Positions 19,414 to 29,178 of a stretch of 64,000 bases of DNA are shown piece after piece. Source of the stretch: Bradyrhizobium sp. Ai1a-2. Lineage in GTDB: Bacteria; Pseudomonadota; Alphaproteobacteria; Rhizobiales; Xanthobacteraceae. The notes beneath the pieces were generated by a model, which was given only the letters and a program-made list of their open reading frames with translations, was not told the DNA's origin and searched no databases. Position 1 is the stretch's first letter. Every line of letters starts with the position of its first letter. Where the stretch lies: positions 153,989 to 217,988 of the forward strand of contig NZ_AUEZ01000003.1 of the NCBI RefSeq assembly GCF_000426245.1, given 5' to 3'. Position numbers and translations under genes: made by a program.

Positions 19414-20541
19414 CTAGTTTGACGCCGAGCTGAGCGTGGAGCGGAAGCGCAGCAGCGACAGCATCAGGAACAGTGAGGCGATGCCGGCGACGGCGAGGAA
19501 TTGCGGCCACACCACGTCGAGGCCGGCGCCGCGATAGAGGATCGCCTGCGCGAACGAGACGAAGTGAGTGGAAGGCGAGGCCTGCATCAGGGTGGCGAGC
19601 CAGGTCGGCATGCTCTCCAGCGGCGTGGCGCCGCCGGACAGGACGTTCATGGGCACGGCGACCAGCATGTAGAGCAGGCCGAGCTGCGGCATCGACCGCG
19701 CGACCGTGCCCAGGAACAGTCCGATCGCGGTCGCAAAGAAAAGGTTGAGGATCGCTCCAAACATGAAGAGCGGGATCGATCCGGCGATCGGGATCTTCAG
19801 GAGCAAGCGGACCACCAGATAGAGCGACAGGCCGACCGCGACCGCAATGACGAACCCGTTGGCCCAGATCTTCGACATCGCGATCTCGAACGGGCTTAGC
19901 GGCATCACCAGGAGATGATCCATCGTGCCATGCTCGCGCTCGCGCACCAGCGCAGCGCCGGCGAGGATGATGGCGAGCATGGTGACGCTCGAGATGATGC
20001 CCATGACGCTGGAGAACCAGGCAGTCATGACGTTGGGATTGAACGCGATCCTGACTGCCAGGTTGACCGGCGATTCCGGCACGCGTTCCACCTGGGACAC
20101 GAACTGGGCGATCTCGGTATTGATGATCTGTTGCGCGTAGCCCGATCCCAGCCCGGCCTGGATCATCGCAGTGGCGTCGACATTGATCTGCAGTCCCGGC
20201 TGGCGTCCCGCCAATACGTCGCGCTGGAAGTTCGGCGGGATATCGATGACGAAAGTGTATTTGCCGGTGTTCATCAGATGCTCGATGTCGGCCTGCGCGA
20301 TCGCCACAGGCTCCTTGAAATAGGGCATCAGGAACGCATGCGTGATCCGGCGGGACAATTCCGAATGATCTTCGTCGACCACCCCGATCGAGGCATGGAA
20401 CACTTCCTGGGCATTGCTTTGCGCCTGGCTGATGATGGCAAGCGAGAACGAGTAGATTACGAAGCCGAGCAGCACCCAGTCGCTGAAGAAGCTGCGCAGT
20501 TCCTTGGTGCCGAGCCAGAAGATGTTGGAGAGCGAGCGCAT
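19414..20541 (-). CDS. ABC-2 type transporter permease (YhhJ-like)
   Basis: 375 aa inner-membrane permease of the ABC-2 family. One N-terminal membrane helix (VLLGFVIYSFSLAIISQA), a large periplasmic domain at about 40-170, then five or so helices including the family box LVREREHGTMDHLLVMPLSPFEI. It starts 4 bp after the RbbA-like gene and forms the third gene of an HlyD-RbbA-permease operon, the layout of E. coli yhiI-rbbA-yhhJ. Likely exports a drug or an envelope component. Substrate unknown. Confidence 0.92.
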   Translation of the reverse strand: MRSLSNIFWLGTKELRSFFSDWVLLGFVIYSFSLAIISQAQSNAQEVFHASIGVVDEDHSELSRRITHAFLMPYFKEPVAIAQADIEHLMNTGKYTFVIDIPPNFQRDVLAGRQPGLQINVDATAMIQAGLGSGYAQQIINTEIAQFVSQVERVPESPVNLAVRIAFNPNVMTAWFSSVMGIISSVTMLAIILAGAALVREREHGTMDHLLVMPLSPFEIAMSKIWANGFVIAVAVGLSLYLVVRLLLKIPIAGSIPLFMFGAILNLFFATAIGLFLGTVARSMPQLGLLYMLVAVPMNVLSGGATPLESMPTWLATLMQASPSTHFVSFAQAILYRGAGLDVVWPQFLAVAGIASLFLMLSLLRFRSTLSSASN

Positions 20542-20545
20542 GATC

Positions 20546-23287
20546 TCATCGCTCCTGCTTGGGGAGCAGCATCATGCTGAGCGACGTCAGCACGGGGACG
20601 AAGACGAGGAGCATGAGGATGCTCGAACCGAGATCGGCAAGCCCCAGTCCCTTGGTGAAGGCGCCGACGCTGATCGGGCGGTAATAGCTCATCGGGAAAC
20701 ACAGCCCGATCAGCTGCGCCGAGCCCGAAAGCGACGATACGGGGGTCATCATGCCCGAAAACTGCTGGGCAGGCAGGATGGTGAGGATCGCAGTGCCGAA
20801 CAGCGCGGCGATCTGGGTGGTGCAGAAGGTGGAGATCAGCATGCCGTAGCCGGTCGTGGTGAAAACGTAGATCACCGTACCGGCAAGCAGCGCCACGAAA
20901 CTGCCCTTCAGTGGCACGTTGAAAATGAAGACCGCCATCGCGAACATGATGATGAAATTGATCAGCGCGACGGCGACGTAAGGCAGCTGCTTGCCGACGA
21001 GGAATTCAAGCCGCGTCACCGGGGTGACGTAGAGGTTGGTGATCGAGCCGAGCTCCTTCTCGCGCACGACGGCGAGCGCCATCAGGATGGCCGGAAACAA
21101 CGCGAGCATCATCGCGAGCGTCGACGGCACCATGGCGTAGATGCTGTCAAAATCCTGGTTGTACTTGAACCGGACTTCGATATTGGCGGGCAGGGGGGAA
21201 GCTGCCTGCGTCGTGTTCAGCACGGGATCGCTCAGATAGAGCTGGTGCATGCCCTGCAGGTAACCCCGAATGGTTGCGGCGCGGAACGGCATGGCGCCGT
21301 CGATCCACGCCGACACGTAGGCGGGCCGCCCGCGCTTGATGTCGAGGCCGAAGTTCGGCGGGATCTCGATGCTGGCCGAGATGTCGCCGTTCTTCAGGCG
21401 GCGATCGAGATCGGCATAGTCTTTCAGCGGAGGCTTTTCGAGGAAATAGGGCGATCCTCTCAGCTCCGACAGATAGGCGCGGCTTTCGGGCGTCTGATCG
21501 CGATCGAGCACGGCAAAGCTGAGATTGTTGACGTCGGCCGAAATGCCGAAGCCGAACACGATCATCAGGAGCGCCGTGCCGAACAGGGCGAACATCAGCC
21601 GGATGCGATCGCGCACCAGCTCAAGGCCCTCGCGGATCGTATAGGCGAACAGCCGTCGCAGGCTGAAAAAGCTGCGCCGGTCGCGCCCAGCGATCTTCTC
21701 TGGTTCGGCGGCGATCGCCTGCGGCTGGTCGAGAGTCACGGCCGATGGCGTGCCCGGTTTTTCCTGCTCCAGGAAGCTGATGAAGGCATCCTCCAGGCTT
21801 TTGGCGTTTCTCGCCTTGATCAGTCCGGCCGGCCTGTCCGTGGCCAGCACGTGTCCTTCGTGCATCAGCGATAGCCGATCGCAGCGTGCCGCCTCGTTCA
21901 TGAAGTGCGTCGAGACGAAAATGGTCATCCCTTGATTGCGCGACAGGTCGATCAGGAGCTGCCAGAACTGATCGCGCGCCAGCGGGTCGACGCCTGAGGT
22001 GGGTTCGTCAAGGATCAGGAGGTCCGGCTTGTGGACGACGGCGACGGCAAGCGACAGCCGCTGCCTGATCCCGAGCGGGAGTGAAGAGGCGAGATCATCG
22101 AGATAATCGGCGAGGTCGCATTTCTCGATCAGCTCCGCGATGCGCGCCTCGGCAAACGCCGGGGGCAGGTGAAACAGGCGCGCGTGCAGGACGAGGTTCT
22201 GGCGAACCGTGAGCTCCCCGTAGAGGGAAAAGGACTGCGACATATAGCCGACACGGCGGCGGGCTTCGAGGTCGCCGGCGCGCAGTACCTCGCCGAAGAT
22301 CAGCGCCTCGCCCTCGGATGGCGGCAGCAGCCCGGTGAGCATCTTCATGGTCGTCGTCTTGCCCGATCCATTCGAACCGACGAAGCCGAATATCTCGCCG
22401 CGGCGGATCGTGAAATTCACGCGGTCGACCGCGGTGAAATCGCCGAACCGGCAGGTCAGGTCCTTTGCAACAATGACAGGCTCGGCGTGACCGTCGAGCG
22501 GCGGACCGATCGGCTTTTCGTTACCGTCACGCTGTCGCTGCGGGAGTAGGGCGACAAAGGCGTCTTCGATCGATTCTGTGCCAGTCTGTTGCTTGAGATC
22601 GGAGGGCGAGCCGGTCGCGAGGATCTTTCCCTCGTTCATCGCCATCAGCCAATCGAACCGCTCGGCCTCTTCCATATAGGCGGTTGCGACGAGCACGCTC
22701 ATTCTCGCGGTGCGCCCTCTGATACGGTCGATGAGATCCCAGAACTGGCGGCGTGACAGCGGATCGACGCCGGTCGTGGGCTCGTCGAGGATCAGGAGAT
22801 CGGGATCGTGGATCAACGAGCAGCAGAGCCCGAGCTTCTGCCGCATTCCGCCCGACAGCTTGCTGGCCGGCCGGTCGGCGAACGGCGCAAGCCCGGTGCT
22901 TTGCAGGAGCTCATTGATGCGCCATTCGCGCTCCTTGCGCGACTGCTCGAACAGCCGGGCGAAGAACTCGACATTCTCCTTAACGCTCAGGTCGGGATAG
23001 AGATTCTTGCCGAGCCCCTGCGGCATATAGGCGATGCGCGGACAGATCAGGGCGCGCTCGGCCGCCTTGGAGATGTCGGTGCCGAGAACGGCGACCGCGC
23101 CCTCCTGGATCTTCCGCGCGCCGGCGAGGATCGCGAGCAAGGAGGATTTGCCGACGCCGTCCGGCCCGATCAGGCCGACGAGGCGTCCGGCGGGTATGTC
23201 GGTCGATATGCAGTCGAGCGCCGTCACCGAGCGGTAGCGATGGGAGAGGGCTCGAACGATTGCGACCGGGTCGTCGCTGCCGTTCAT
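20546..23287 (-). CDS. rbbA: RbbA-like double-ATPase/permease fusion of an ABC exporter
   Basis: 913 aa. Two ABC ATPase domains followed by a permease. ABC1: Walker [10 protein letters not shown], signature LSGGMRQKL, Walker [17 protein letters not shown]2: [14 protein letters not shown], variant signature [24 protein letters not shown]. The C-terminal about 380 residues are an ABC-2 permease with a periplasmic domain and the box [17 protein letters not shown]. Length and order match E. coli RbbA (about 911 aa). The start MNGSDDP at 23287 overlaps the upstream HlyD stop by ATGA. E. coli RbbA was reported to associate with ribosomes; here the operon context says exporter. Confidence 0.94.
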   Translation of the reverse strand: MNGSDDPVAIVRALSHRYRSVTALDCISTDIPAGRLVGLIGPDGVGKSSLLAILAGARKIQEGAVAVLGTDISKAAERALICPRIAYMPQGLGKNLYPDLSVKENVEFFARLFEQSRKEREWRINELLQSTGLAPFADRPASKLSGGMRQKLGLCCSLIHDPDLLILDEPTTGVDPLSRRQFWDLIDRIRGRTARMSVLVATAYMEEAERFDWLMAMNEGKILATGSPSDLKQQTGTESIEDAFVALLPQRQRDGNEKPIGPPLDGHAEPVIVAKDLTCRFGDFTAVDRVNFTIRRGEIFGFVGSNGSGKTTTMKMLTGLLPPSEGEALIFGEVLRAGDLEARRRVGYMSQSFSLYGELTVRQNLVLHARLFHLPPAFAEARIAELIEKCDLADYLDDLASSLPLGIRQRLSLAVAVVHKPDLLILDEPTSGVDPLARDQFWQLLIDLSRNQGMTIFVSTHFMNEAARCDRLSLMHEGHVLATDRPAGLIKARNAKSLEDAFISFLEQEKPGTPSAVTLDQPQAIAAEPEKIAGRDRRSFFSLRRLFAYTIREGLELVRDRIRLMFALFGTALLMIVFGFGISADVNNLSFAVLDRDQTPESRAYLSELRGSPYFLEKPPLKDYADLDRRLKNGDISASIEIPPNFGLDIKRGRPAYVSAWIDGAMPFRAATIRGYLQGMHQLYLSDPVLNTTQAASPLPANIEVRFKYNQDFDSIYAMVPSTLAMMLALFPAILMALAVVREKELGSITNLYVTPVTRLEFLVGKQLPYVAVALINFIIMFAMAVFIFNVPLKGSFVALLAGTVIYVFTTTGYGMLISTFCTTQIAALFGTAILTILPAQQFSGMMTPVSSLSGSAQLIGLCFPMSYYRPISVGAFTKGLGLADLGSSILMLLVFVPVLTSLSMMLLPKQER

Positions 23288-24375
23288 GGGGCACCCTGCA
23301 GCTTCGCCGGCCATGCAATCGCGGAATCCCAGCGGACATAGGCGACACCGGGAAGCCCACTTCTGACCGCGTCCGCACGCGCAAGCAGGCGTTCAGGGTC
23401 GATGCGGACCCGGATGCGGAACATCAGCTTGTCGCGCTCGGTCTTGGTCTCCACCGTCTTCGGCGTGAACTGCGCCTGGCTCGCGACAAAGGAGACCTTC
23501 GCCGGAATCGGATGATCGGGATAGGCGTCGAGAACGATGCGTGCGTCGGCGCCGACCTTGACCTTGCCGGCTTCCGTCGTCGGCAAATAGAGGTCCATAT
23601 AGACATAGGTCAGGTCCAGCATCGTGAAGACCTTGCCGCCGGCCGCAAGGACTTCGCCGATATTGGTCAGGCGGTACTGAATCCGGCCCGCCTTCGGCGC
23701 CACCAGCGTGTTGTCGGCGATCTGTACCCTGTAGAGACCGGCATCGTGCTGGGCCGCTTCCAGCGCGTGCTGCGTTTCGAGCACCCTGGCTTGAGCTGCG
23801 GCAAGCGCACCATTGGCGGCGTCAAGCTGCTGCTTGCGCTGGTCCAGCAATTCCTTGGTCGCCCAGCCGTTCTTGTGGAGGTACTCCGTCCGCTGGTTTT
23901 CCTGCTCGGCCAGGGTCTTCTGCGCCTGCTGCTGGGTAAGCACCGCCTCGGCTTCCTCGATGGCGCACTGCGCCTGCCGGCCCTGTGCAACCGATTTCGA
24001 GAGCGATTGTTCGAGATCGCGGGTATCCATCCGCGCCACGACCTGCCCGGGCGCGACCCTGTCGCCGACATCGGCCAACAGCTCGTACACCCGCCCGGCA
24101 TACTTCGTGCTGATGTCGATTTCGTCGGCTTCGATGCGGCCGTTGCCGACGCTGATACCGACAGGCAGCGGCGGATGCGCCTGTTTCCAGATGTAATAGC
24201 CGCCGCCACCGGCGCCGAGCACCACGAGGAGGAGCGCTGCCGTGATCCGCAAACCGCGCCGTTTGCCGTTTCGACGGACCGGCACGGGCAGATGCGGTAC
24301 GGGAGCAGGCGAGGGCAAATGAGACGCATCGGGGGCTTGCGCGCCTCCTTTGATCTCTTCGATTTGATCTTGCAT
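23284..24375 (-). CDS. HlyD/EmrA-type membrane fusion protein
   Basis: 363 aa periplasmic adaptor of the exporter. Proline-rich cytoplasmic start, one membrane anchor at about residues 42-62 ([20 protein letters not shown]), biotinyl-lipoyl motif [18 protein letters not shown], a long coiled-coil hairpin (about 105-215, Gln/Ala-rich), and a beta-barrel domain ([20 protein letters not shown]). It begins the HlyD-RbbA-permease operon. A TTGA-N6-GCAA box at 24438-24451 lies 63-76 bp upstream, so it may be under FixK-type control. Confidence 0.93.
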   Translation of the reverse strand: MQDQIEEIKGGAQAPDASHLPSPAPVPHLPVPVRRNGKRRGLRITAALLLVVLGAGGGGYYIWKQAHPPLPVGISVGNGRIEADEIDISTKYAGRVYELLADVGDRVAPGQVVARMDTRDLEQSLSKSVAQGRQAQCAIEEAEAVLTQQQAQKTLAEQENQRTEYLHKNGWATKELLDQRKQQLDAANGALAAAQARVLETQHALEAAQHDAGLYRVQIADNTLVAPKAGRIQYRLTNIGEVLAAGGKVFTMLDLTYVYMDLYLPTTEAGKVKVGADARIVLDAYPDHPIPAKVSFVASQAQFTPKTVETKTERDKLMFRIRVRIDPERLLARADAVRSGLPGVAYVRWDSAIAWPAKLQGAP

Positions 24376-24437
24376 CGGTCAGTGCCTTGGGTTGCAGAAC
24401 TTGTCCGCAAATCTTGCACCGCCGCATCCGCAGGCTG

Positions 24438-24451
24438 TTGACGTAACGCAA
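24438..24451. promoter_or_regulatory. FixK/FNR-like box upstream of the exporter operon
   Basis: TTGACGTAACGCAA fits the relaxed FixK2 pattern TTG(A/C)-N6-(T/G)CAA. It lies 63 bp upstream of the HlyD start on the minus strand, within the 231-bp divergent promoter region. It is weaker than the two other boxes at 24519 and 27149. Confidence 0.4.
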
Positions 24452-24518
24452 ATTCTGTCGGTGACGGTTCCGCAAGCCGTGCTTCGGCACAGGTTCCAAG
24501 CCGATCCGCGCGCCAAAG

Positions 24519-24532
24519 TTGATTTCGCTCAA
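24519..24532 (+). promoter_or_regulatory. FixK/FNR-like box upstream of the proton-ATPase unit
   Basis: TTGATTTCGCTCAA matches the FNR/FixK consensus TTGAT-N4-ATCAA at nine of ten defined bases. It ends 74 bp before the ATG of the small gene at 24607, compatible with an activator site near -40. Confidence 0.58.
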
Positions 24533-24606
24533 CTCGCGGCGCGGCGAATGCCCCATGCTCCGTTCAGTTGCGCAGCAAGACGTCGCGCTTTCACCGAGGA
24601 CAATCC

Positions 24607-24795
24607 ATGGCTGACAAGAAGAACGCGGTTGCCACCGAACCCGGGACAGGCACCCAAAAGGGCCTCCAGAGCAAAGACCAGCAGGCGAAGCAGGAAGAGA
24701 GCTGGATCCTCGATTGTCTGGAAGATGACGAAGTGCGAGAAGCCCTGGGCCTCCTCCATGAGCGCGACGAGACAACGCCTCCCTCGCAAGGTTGA
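24607..24795 (+). CDS. Small hydrophilic protein upstream of the P-type ATPase
   Basis: 62 aa, ATG 24607 with GAGGA 6 nt upstream. Hydrophilic, Gln/Lys/Glu-rich, with WILDCLEDDEVREALGLLHE as a probable amphipathic helix. The 3' end overlaps the start of the P-type ATPase in another frame by 38 bp, so the two are probably translationally coupled. No known function; a small regulator of the pump is possible but unproven. It sits just downstream of a FixK-like box. Confidence 0.6.
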   Translation: MADKKNAVATEPGTGTQKGLQSKDQQAKQEESWILDCLEDDEVREALGLLHERDETTPPSQG

Positions 24796-27130
24796 GGCGG
24801 AAACGGTTGCGGGTCACGTGGATTGGACAGGCGGGCTCTCCAGTGACGAGGCCGCCCGCCGGCTGAATCAGTACGGCGCCAACGCGACCGTCGATGTCGA
24901 ACCGCCGGCGTGGCGCGTGCTGCTCGGCAAGTTCATCGCGCCGGTCCCGTGCCTGCTCGAAGCTGCGATTGTCCTGCAGCTGGTGCTGGGGGAATATATC
25001 GAAGCCTCCGTCATCGGCGTGCTTCTGGTCTTCAACGCGGCGCTCGGATTCTTCCAGGAGGGGCGGGCGAAGGCGACGCTTGCGGCGCTGAAATCGCGGC
25101 TTGCCCTCAATGCCTCCGTCCTGCGCGACGGCGTCTGGTCCGTCGTTCCATCGGCCAATCTGGTGCCGGGTGACATCGTCAAGCTGACGCTCGGCAGCGT
25201 GGTCGCCACCGATGTGCGGATCGGCGAAGGCGCGGTCCAGCTCGATCAATCGATGCTGACCGGTGAGGCGATGCCGGTCGAAGCCGGCCCCGGCTATGAG
25301 GCGCTTGCCGGCGCGCTGGTGCGCCGTGGCGAAGCCGTCGCCGAGGTGACCGCCACCGGAGCCAATACCAGGTTCGGCCGCACCGCCGAGCTCGTGCGTA
25401 CCGCAAGCGTCACCAGCACCCAGCAGAAGGCGGTGCTGCGCGTTGTGCTCTATCTGGCTGCTATCAACGGCGCCCTGGCATTCCTTCTGGTCGCTTACGC
25501 CTGGTATATCCACCTGCCGTTCGCGGAGATCATTCCGCTGGCACTGATCGCCATTCTCGCTTCGGTACCCGTGGCGCTGCCCGCGACCTTTACCCTGGCG
25601 ACCGCAATCGGCGCGCAGGCGCTCGGCAAGCGCGGCGTGCTGCCGACGCGGCTGTCAGCGGTGGATGAAGCCGCGAGCATGAACGTGCTGTGCGTCGACA
25701 AGACCGGCACGCTGACGAGCAGCGAACTCGCCGTGGCGGCCGTCGTGCCGCTCAACGGACGTACCGAATCCGAAGTGCTGATGTGGGCACGGCTCGCGAG
25801 CTCCGATGGCGGGTTGGATCCGGTCGATGCGGCCGTGCGTGCCGCTGCCGGTCGCTACTCCTTTGCCGCCATGCCGAGACGCGACCAGTTCATTCCGTTC
25901 GACCCCGCCGCAAAGATGGCGGAAGCAACCGTCGTCGACGGGCAGGACGGCAAGCGCCGCGTGGTGAAAGGCGCCTTCGCCTATGTGATCGCCGCCGCAA
26001 ACCCCTCCGAGCAGGCGGCGGCGCGGGCGGCCGAGCTAGAGGAGGAGGGCTACCGGGTGCTCGGCGTCGCGATCGGTTCGTCCACGGCGCTGGACGTCGT
26101 CAGGCTGATCGCCCTCAGCGATCCGCCGCGCTCGGAGGCAAAAGCTTGTCTTGCGGAGCTGCGCGCGATGGGCGTGCATGTCGTCATGGTGACCGGAGAC
26201 GCCCCAGCGACTGCAGGTGCTGTTGCGCGCGCGGTCGGTCTGGAAGGCCGCATCGCGTCAGCGGATGCGATAACCGACACGGTTCATCCGGATGACTATG
26301 CCGTGTTCGCCGGCGTGCTTCCGGAGCACAAATACACGCTGGTCAAAGCGTTTCAGCGGGCAGGGTACACGGTCGGGATGTGCGGCGACGGCGCCAACGA
26401 CGCCCCCGCGCTACGCCAGGCACAGCTCGGCATTGCGGTCTCGACGGCGACCGACGTTGCCAAGTCAGCCGCAGGCCTCGTGCTCACCGAGCCCGGGCTC
26501 AGCGGCATTGTCGGTGCGGTCACCGAAGGCCGCGTCGCGTTCCAGCGCATCCTGACCTATACGCTCCGCTCGATCGTGCACAAGGTCAGGCAGGTCAGCT
26601 ATCTCGCGGTCGGGCTTGCCGTCACCCGGCATGCGATCCTGACGCCGATGCTGGTCGTGATCTCGATGATCACAGGCGATTTTCTGGCGATGTCCTCGAC
26701 GACGGACAATGTGCGTCCATCCGAGAAACCGAACACGTGGCAGGTCGGCGACCTCACGATCGCGGGCGTGATCCTGGGATTGGTCGATCTTGTCTTTTGC
26801 GTCGGCGTTCTCCTCACGGGGAAGAATTATCTCCGCCTGGAGCTCGAGCCGTTGCAGACGCTGACCATGGTCAATCTCGTGTTCAGCGGGCAGGCCATCT
26901 ACTATGCCGTTCGCGAACGGCGCCGCATCTGGTCCTCGAGGCCGAGCACGATCGTGCTGATCTCATCGCTTGCCGATCTCCTGATCGTGCCGAGCATGGC
27001 GTATGCCGGCATCCTGATGGTGCCGCTGCGGCTCTGCGTCATCCTGACCGTCTTTGCGGCAGCGGTCGTGCTCGCCTTCATCCTCGACGCCGCCAAGGCG
27101 CTCATCTTCCGCACGCTGGCGATGGAATGA
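24758..27130 (+). CDS. P3A plasma-membrane-type proton-exporting ATPase
   Basis: 790 aa from ATG 24758. Cation-ATPase N-terminus (GGLSSDEAARRLNQYGAN), paired helices, actuator loop MLTGEAMPV, phosphorylation motif CVDKTGTLT (D314), and hinge GDGANDAPALRQAQLGIAV. Helices 5-10 follow, including RSIVHKVRQVSYLAVGLAV. No heavy-metal-binding domain and no CPx motif; spacing fits the PMA1-like P3A family, which expels H+ using ATP. The start is uncertain: GTG 24818 would avoid the overlap with the preceding gene, and the frame is open far upstream. It is probably under the FixK-like box at 24519. Confidence 0.92.
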   Translation: MSATRQRLPRKVEAETVAGHVDWTGGLSSDEAARRLNQYGANATVDVEPPAWRVLLGKFIAPVPCLLEAAIVLQLVLGEYIEASVIGVLLVFNAALGFFQEGRAKATLAALKSRLALNASVLRDGVWSVVPSANLVPGDIVKLTLGSVVATDVRIGEGAVQLDQSMLTGEAMPVEAGPGYEALAGALVRRGEAVAEVTATGANTRFGRTAELVRTASVTSTQQKAVLRVVLYLAAINGALAFLLVAYAWYIHLPFAEIIPLALIAILASVPVALPATFTLATAIGAQALGKRGVLPTRLSAVDEAASMNVLCVDKTGTLTSSELAVAAVVPLNGRTESEVLMWARLASSDGGLDPVDAAVRAAAGRYSFAAMPRRDQFIPFDPAAKMAEATVVDGQDGKRRVVKGAFAYVIAAANPSEQAAARAAELEEEGYRVLGVAIGSSTALDVVRLIALSDPPRSEAKACLAELRAMGVHVVMVTGDAPATAGAVARAVGLEGRIASADAITDTVHPDDYAVFAGVLPEHKYTLVKAFQRAGYTVGMCGDGANDAPALRQAQLGIAVSTATDVAKSAAGLVLTEPGLSGIVGAVTEGRVAFQRILTYTLRSIVHKVRQVSYLAVGLAVTRHAILTPMLVVISMITGDFLAMSSTTDNVRPSEKPNTWQVGDLTIAGVILGLVDLVFCVGVLLTGKNYLRLELEPLQTLTMVNLVFSGQAIYYAVRERRRIWSSRPSTIVLISSLADLLIVPSMAYAGILMVPLRLCVILTVFAAAVVLAFILDAAKALIFRTLAME

Positions 27131-27148
27131 GCGCCCTGCAAGGCGCGC

Positions 27149-27162
27149 TTGATCCAGGTCAA
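27149..27162 (+). promoter_or_regulatory. FixK/FNR-like box upstream of the stress-protein gene
   Basis: TTGATCCAGGTCAA matches TTGAT-N4-ATCAA at nine of ten bases and TTGA-N6-TCAA exactly. It lies 59 bp before the GTG start at 27222, so a class II site centred near -41 is geometrically possible. Best of the three boxes in this region. Confidence 0.65.
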
Positions 27163-27221
27163 CCATGGTTATCCTGTTGCGCGGTACGTGTCTCTTCATC
27201 ACTTCGCTGGGGAGCTTCTCC

Positions 27222-28061
27222 GTGCCGCTGAGAACGATAGCCGTCTTCTTCGATCCGTCGCCTGCCGGCGAGGCGCGTGCCGACTATGCCGTCAAGCTCG
27301 CATTTCGTCACCGCGCGCATCTGGTCGGACTCTTCGTGGTGCCGTTCGGCTGGGATGGCAATCCCTCGGAATCGTTCGTTCGAGGGCAGGCCGCGGTTCG
27401 CGAACTCATTCAACGCCATACGGCGAGCGAACTGGCCGCGACCAAAGCCGCGAGCCAAAGCTTTGCGACCGTCTCCACCCGCGAGGACATCAGTTGCGAG
27501 TTTCGTTGCATTCGTCCTGGCGAAGCCAGTGAGGGAGCGGCGCTGAACGCGCTTCATTCCGATCTCGTGATCGTCGGCAGTCCGCGGTCAGGCGGCCTGC
27601 CGCACGAGTGGTCGGCGGAATCGCTGCTGCTTGCCACCGGTGTGCCCGTCCTCCTGCTGCCCACGGATTGGAGTGGGACCGCGGCCGAGCACATCGTGGT
27701 CGCCTGGAACGCCAGCCGTGAGGCGCGCCGTGCAATCACGGACGCCCTGCCGCTGCTTGCAGCCGCGCAGTCGGTGACCGTCCTCCTGGTGGACTCGCAT
27801 AAGAATACCCGGCATGGCGAAGAACCCGGCGCCGACGTCGGGCTGTATTTGTCTCGCCATGGCGTAAAGGTGGCCGTCGAGCGGATCTGGTCGAACGGCG
27901 CTTCAGTCGCTGACGCCATCCTTGGTTTTGCCCGGCGACACACCAGCGATCTGGTCGTGGTCGGCGCTTACAGCCACGCGCGCGCGAGCCAAATGATCTT
28001 CGGCGGGGTGACCCGCGCCTTATTGCGGGACGCGACCGTTCCATTGTTGATCGCGCATTGA
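27222..28061 (+). CDS. Universal stress protein, tandem UspA domains
   Basis: 279 aa, two Usp folds in tandem. The first ends with DLVIVGSPRSGG and a VPVLLLP strand; the second starts IVVAWNASREARRAI and ends DLVVVGAYSHARASQMIFGGVTRALL with VPLLIAH. The GTG start at 27222 has GGGGAG 7 nt upstream; an ATG at 27165 would add 19 residues but overlaps the FixK-like region. Nucleotide-binding stress protein, often induced in hypoxia in rhizobia. Ends 19 bp before the convergent aminotransferase. Confidence 0.9.
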   Translation: MPLRTIAVFFDPSPAGEARADYAVKLAFRHRAHLVGLFVVPFGWDGNPSESFVRGQAAVRELIQRHTASELAATKAASQSFATVSTREDISCEFRCIRPGEASEGAALNALHSDLVIVGSPRSGGLPHEWSAESLLLATGVPVLLLPTDWSGTAAEHIVVAWNASREARRAITDALPLLAAAQSVTVLLVDSHKNTRHGEEPGADVGLYLSRHGVKVAVERIWSNGASVADAILGFARRHTSDLVVVGAYSHARASQMIFGGVTRALLRDATVPLLIAH

Positions 28062-28080
28062 AGGTCCTGCGAGGACCGCA

Positions 28081-29178
28081 CTACGTCGTCCGCAACAAGT
28101 CCGCGACAGCCCGTCGGGCGATCGCGTTTTCCTCGGGCAGGCCGATCGAAATTCGCACCCAGGTGTCGAGCGGCGGATAGCCGCGGCCGATGTCGATGCC
28201 TTGTGCCGCGAGCGCGGACGCGACGGTTTGTTGCGGCCGGCCGGAGTCGAAGAACACGAAGTTGCCCTGTGATTCCGTGAAGCGGATTTTCCGTGTCCGG
28301 AACAGCTCGTGCCAGGCGTCGCGCTCAGCCGCGACCTTCGCGCGAACGGACGGAATATAGTCTGTGTCTTGCAGACTGGCATTTGCGGCGACGAGGCTGA
28401 GCTGATTGAGGCCGAAAAAGGCACCGATGCCGAGCTGCTTCACCGACTTGGCCAACTCGGTTGGTGCCAGCGTGTAGCCGATGGCAAGGCTGGCGAGCCC
28501 GTAGATTTTCGCGAATGTCCTGAAGACGGCGACCTGATGGCCGTCGCGGACGAGGCCGGCGACGGTTCGCTTCTCGAAATCCGGCGTGAATTCGAGATAG
28601 GCCTCATCGACGATCACGAGCGCGCGCTTGGAGAGATCGCGCACGAATTCGATGAACTGCGCCTGCTCGCTCACCGTGCCGCTCGGATTGTGCGGATTGA
28701 CGAGATAGACCGCACGTGTCCGTCCATTGGCCTTGCCGGCGATGGCCGGGAGATCGTTCTGAAGCTGGTCGTTGAGGGGGACACCGACGACAATGCCGCC
28801 GGCGGGCGAGACGGCATCGACCAGCGCAGTATAGCCGGGCTCGGAATAGATGAACTCGCCGCCCGTACCGCCGCGGGCCGACAGATAGAGGCCGAGCACG
28901 TCAAGGATCTCGCCGAGGACGATTTGCTCGCCGGCAACAGTCTCGCGCGCGGCTATCGTCTGCGTCAGCTCAGCGAGTTCATCGCCGGTATAGCGGCTGA
29001 GGCCGCTCAGGTGCGCCTTGATCGCCTGCAACGCGCGAGGCGAGGGACCGAACGGATTTTCATTCAAGGAGAGACGAATTCGGTCTTGTTTCGATGCATC
29101 GGCCATGGCTGGATACAGGAGGCTGCTGGTTGCGGCCGCACTGATCAGCAGCCAATCGCGTCGAGAAAGCTCCGTCAG
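28081..29178 (-). CDS. Tat-exported PLP-dependent aminotransferase (HisC-like)
   Basis: Fold-type I aminotransferase resembling histidinol-phosphate aminotransferases: SLNENPFGPSPRAL, YLVNPHNPSGT, IVDEAYLEF, and the PLP lysine in TFAKIYGLASLAIGY. Unlike HisC it has a twin-arginine signal, TELSRRDWLLISAAATSSLL ending PAMADA. No ATG, GTG or TTG gives a good ribosome-binding site before that signal: GTG 29322, ATG 29298 and ATG 29247 all lack one. A CTG at 29178 has AAGGAG 7 nt upstream and would give a textbook four-residue Tat n-region, so I chose it (365 aa). Product certain as a family; start uncertain. Real substrate unknown. Confidence 0.85.
   Translation of the reverse strand: MTELSRRDWLLISAAATSSLLYPAMADASKQDRIRLSLNENPFGPSPRALQAIKAHLSGLSRYTGDELAELTQTIAARETVAGEQIVLGEILDVLGLYLSARGGTGGEFIYSEPGYTALVDAVSPAGGIVVGVPLNDQLQNDLPAIAGKANGRTRAVYLVNPHNPSGTVSEQAQFIEFVRDLSKRALVIVDEAYLEFTPDFEKRTVAGLVRDGHQVAVFRTFAKIYGLASLAIGYTLAPTELAKSVKQLGIGAFFGLNQLSLVAANASLQDTDYIPSVRAKVAAERDAWHELFRTRKIRFTESQGNFVFFDSGRPQQTVASALAAQGIDIGRGYPPLDTWVRISIGLPEENAIARRAVADLLRTT

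Noticed and set aside
20504..21874. 456-codon plus-strand open frame opposite the RbbA-like gene
   Set aside because: Antisense shadow of a high-GC gene; the product is Arg/His/Asp-rich, with no motif and no start signal.
23822..25513. 563-codon minus-strand open frame spanning the HlyD gene and the proton-ATPase start
   Set aside because: Covers two real genes and the divergent promoter region; composition is typical of an antisense frame.
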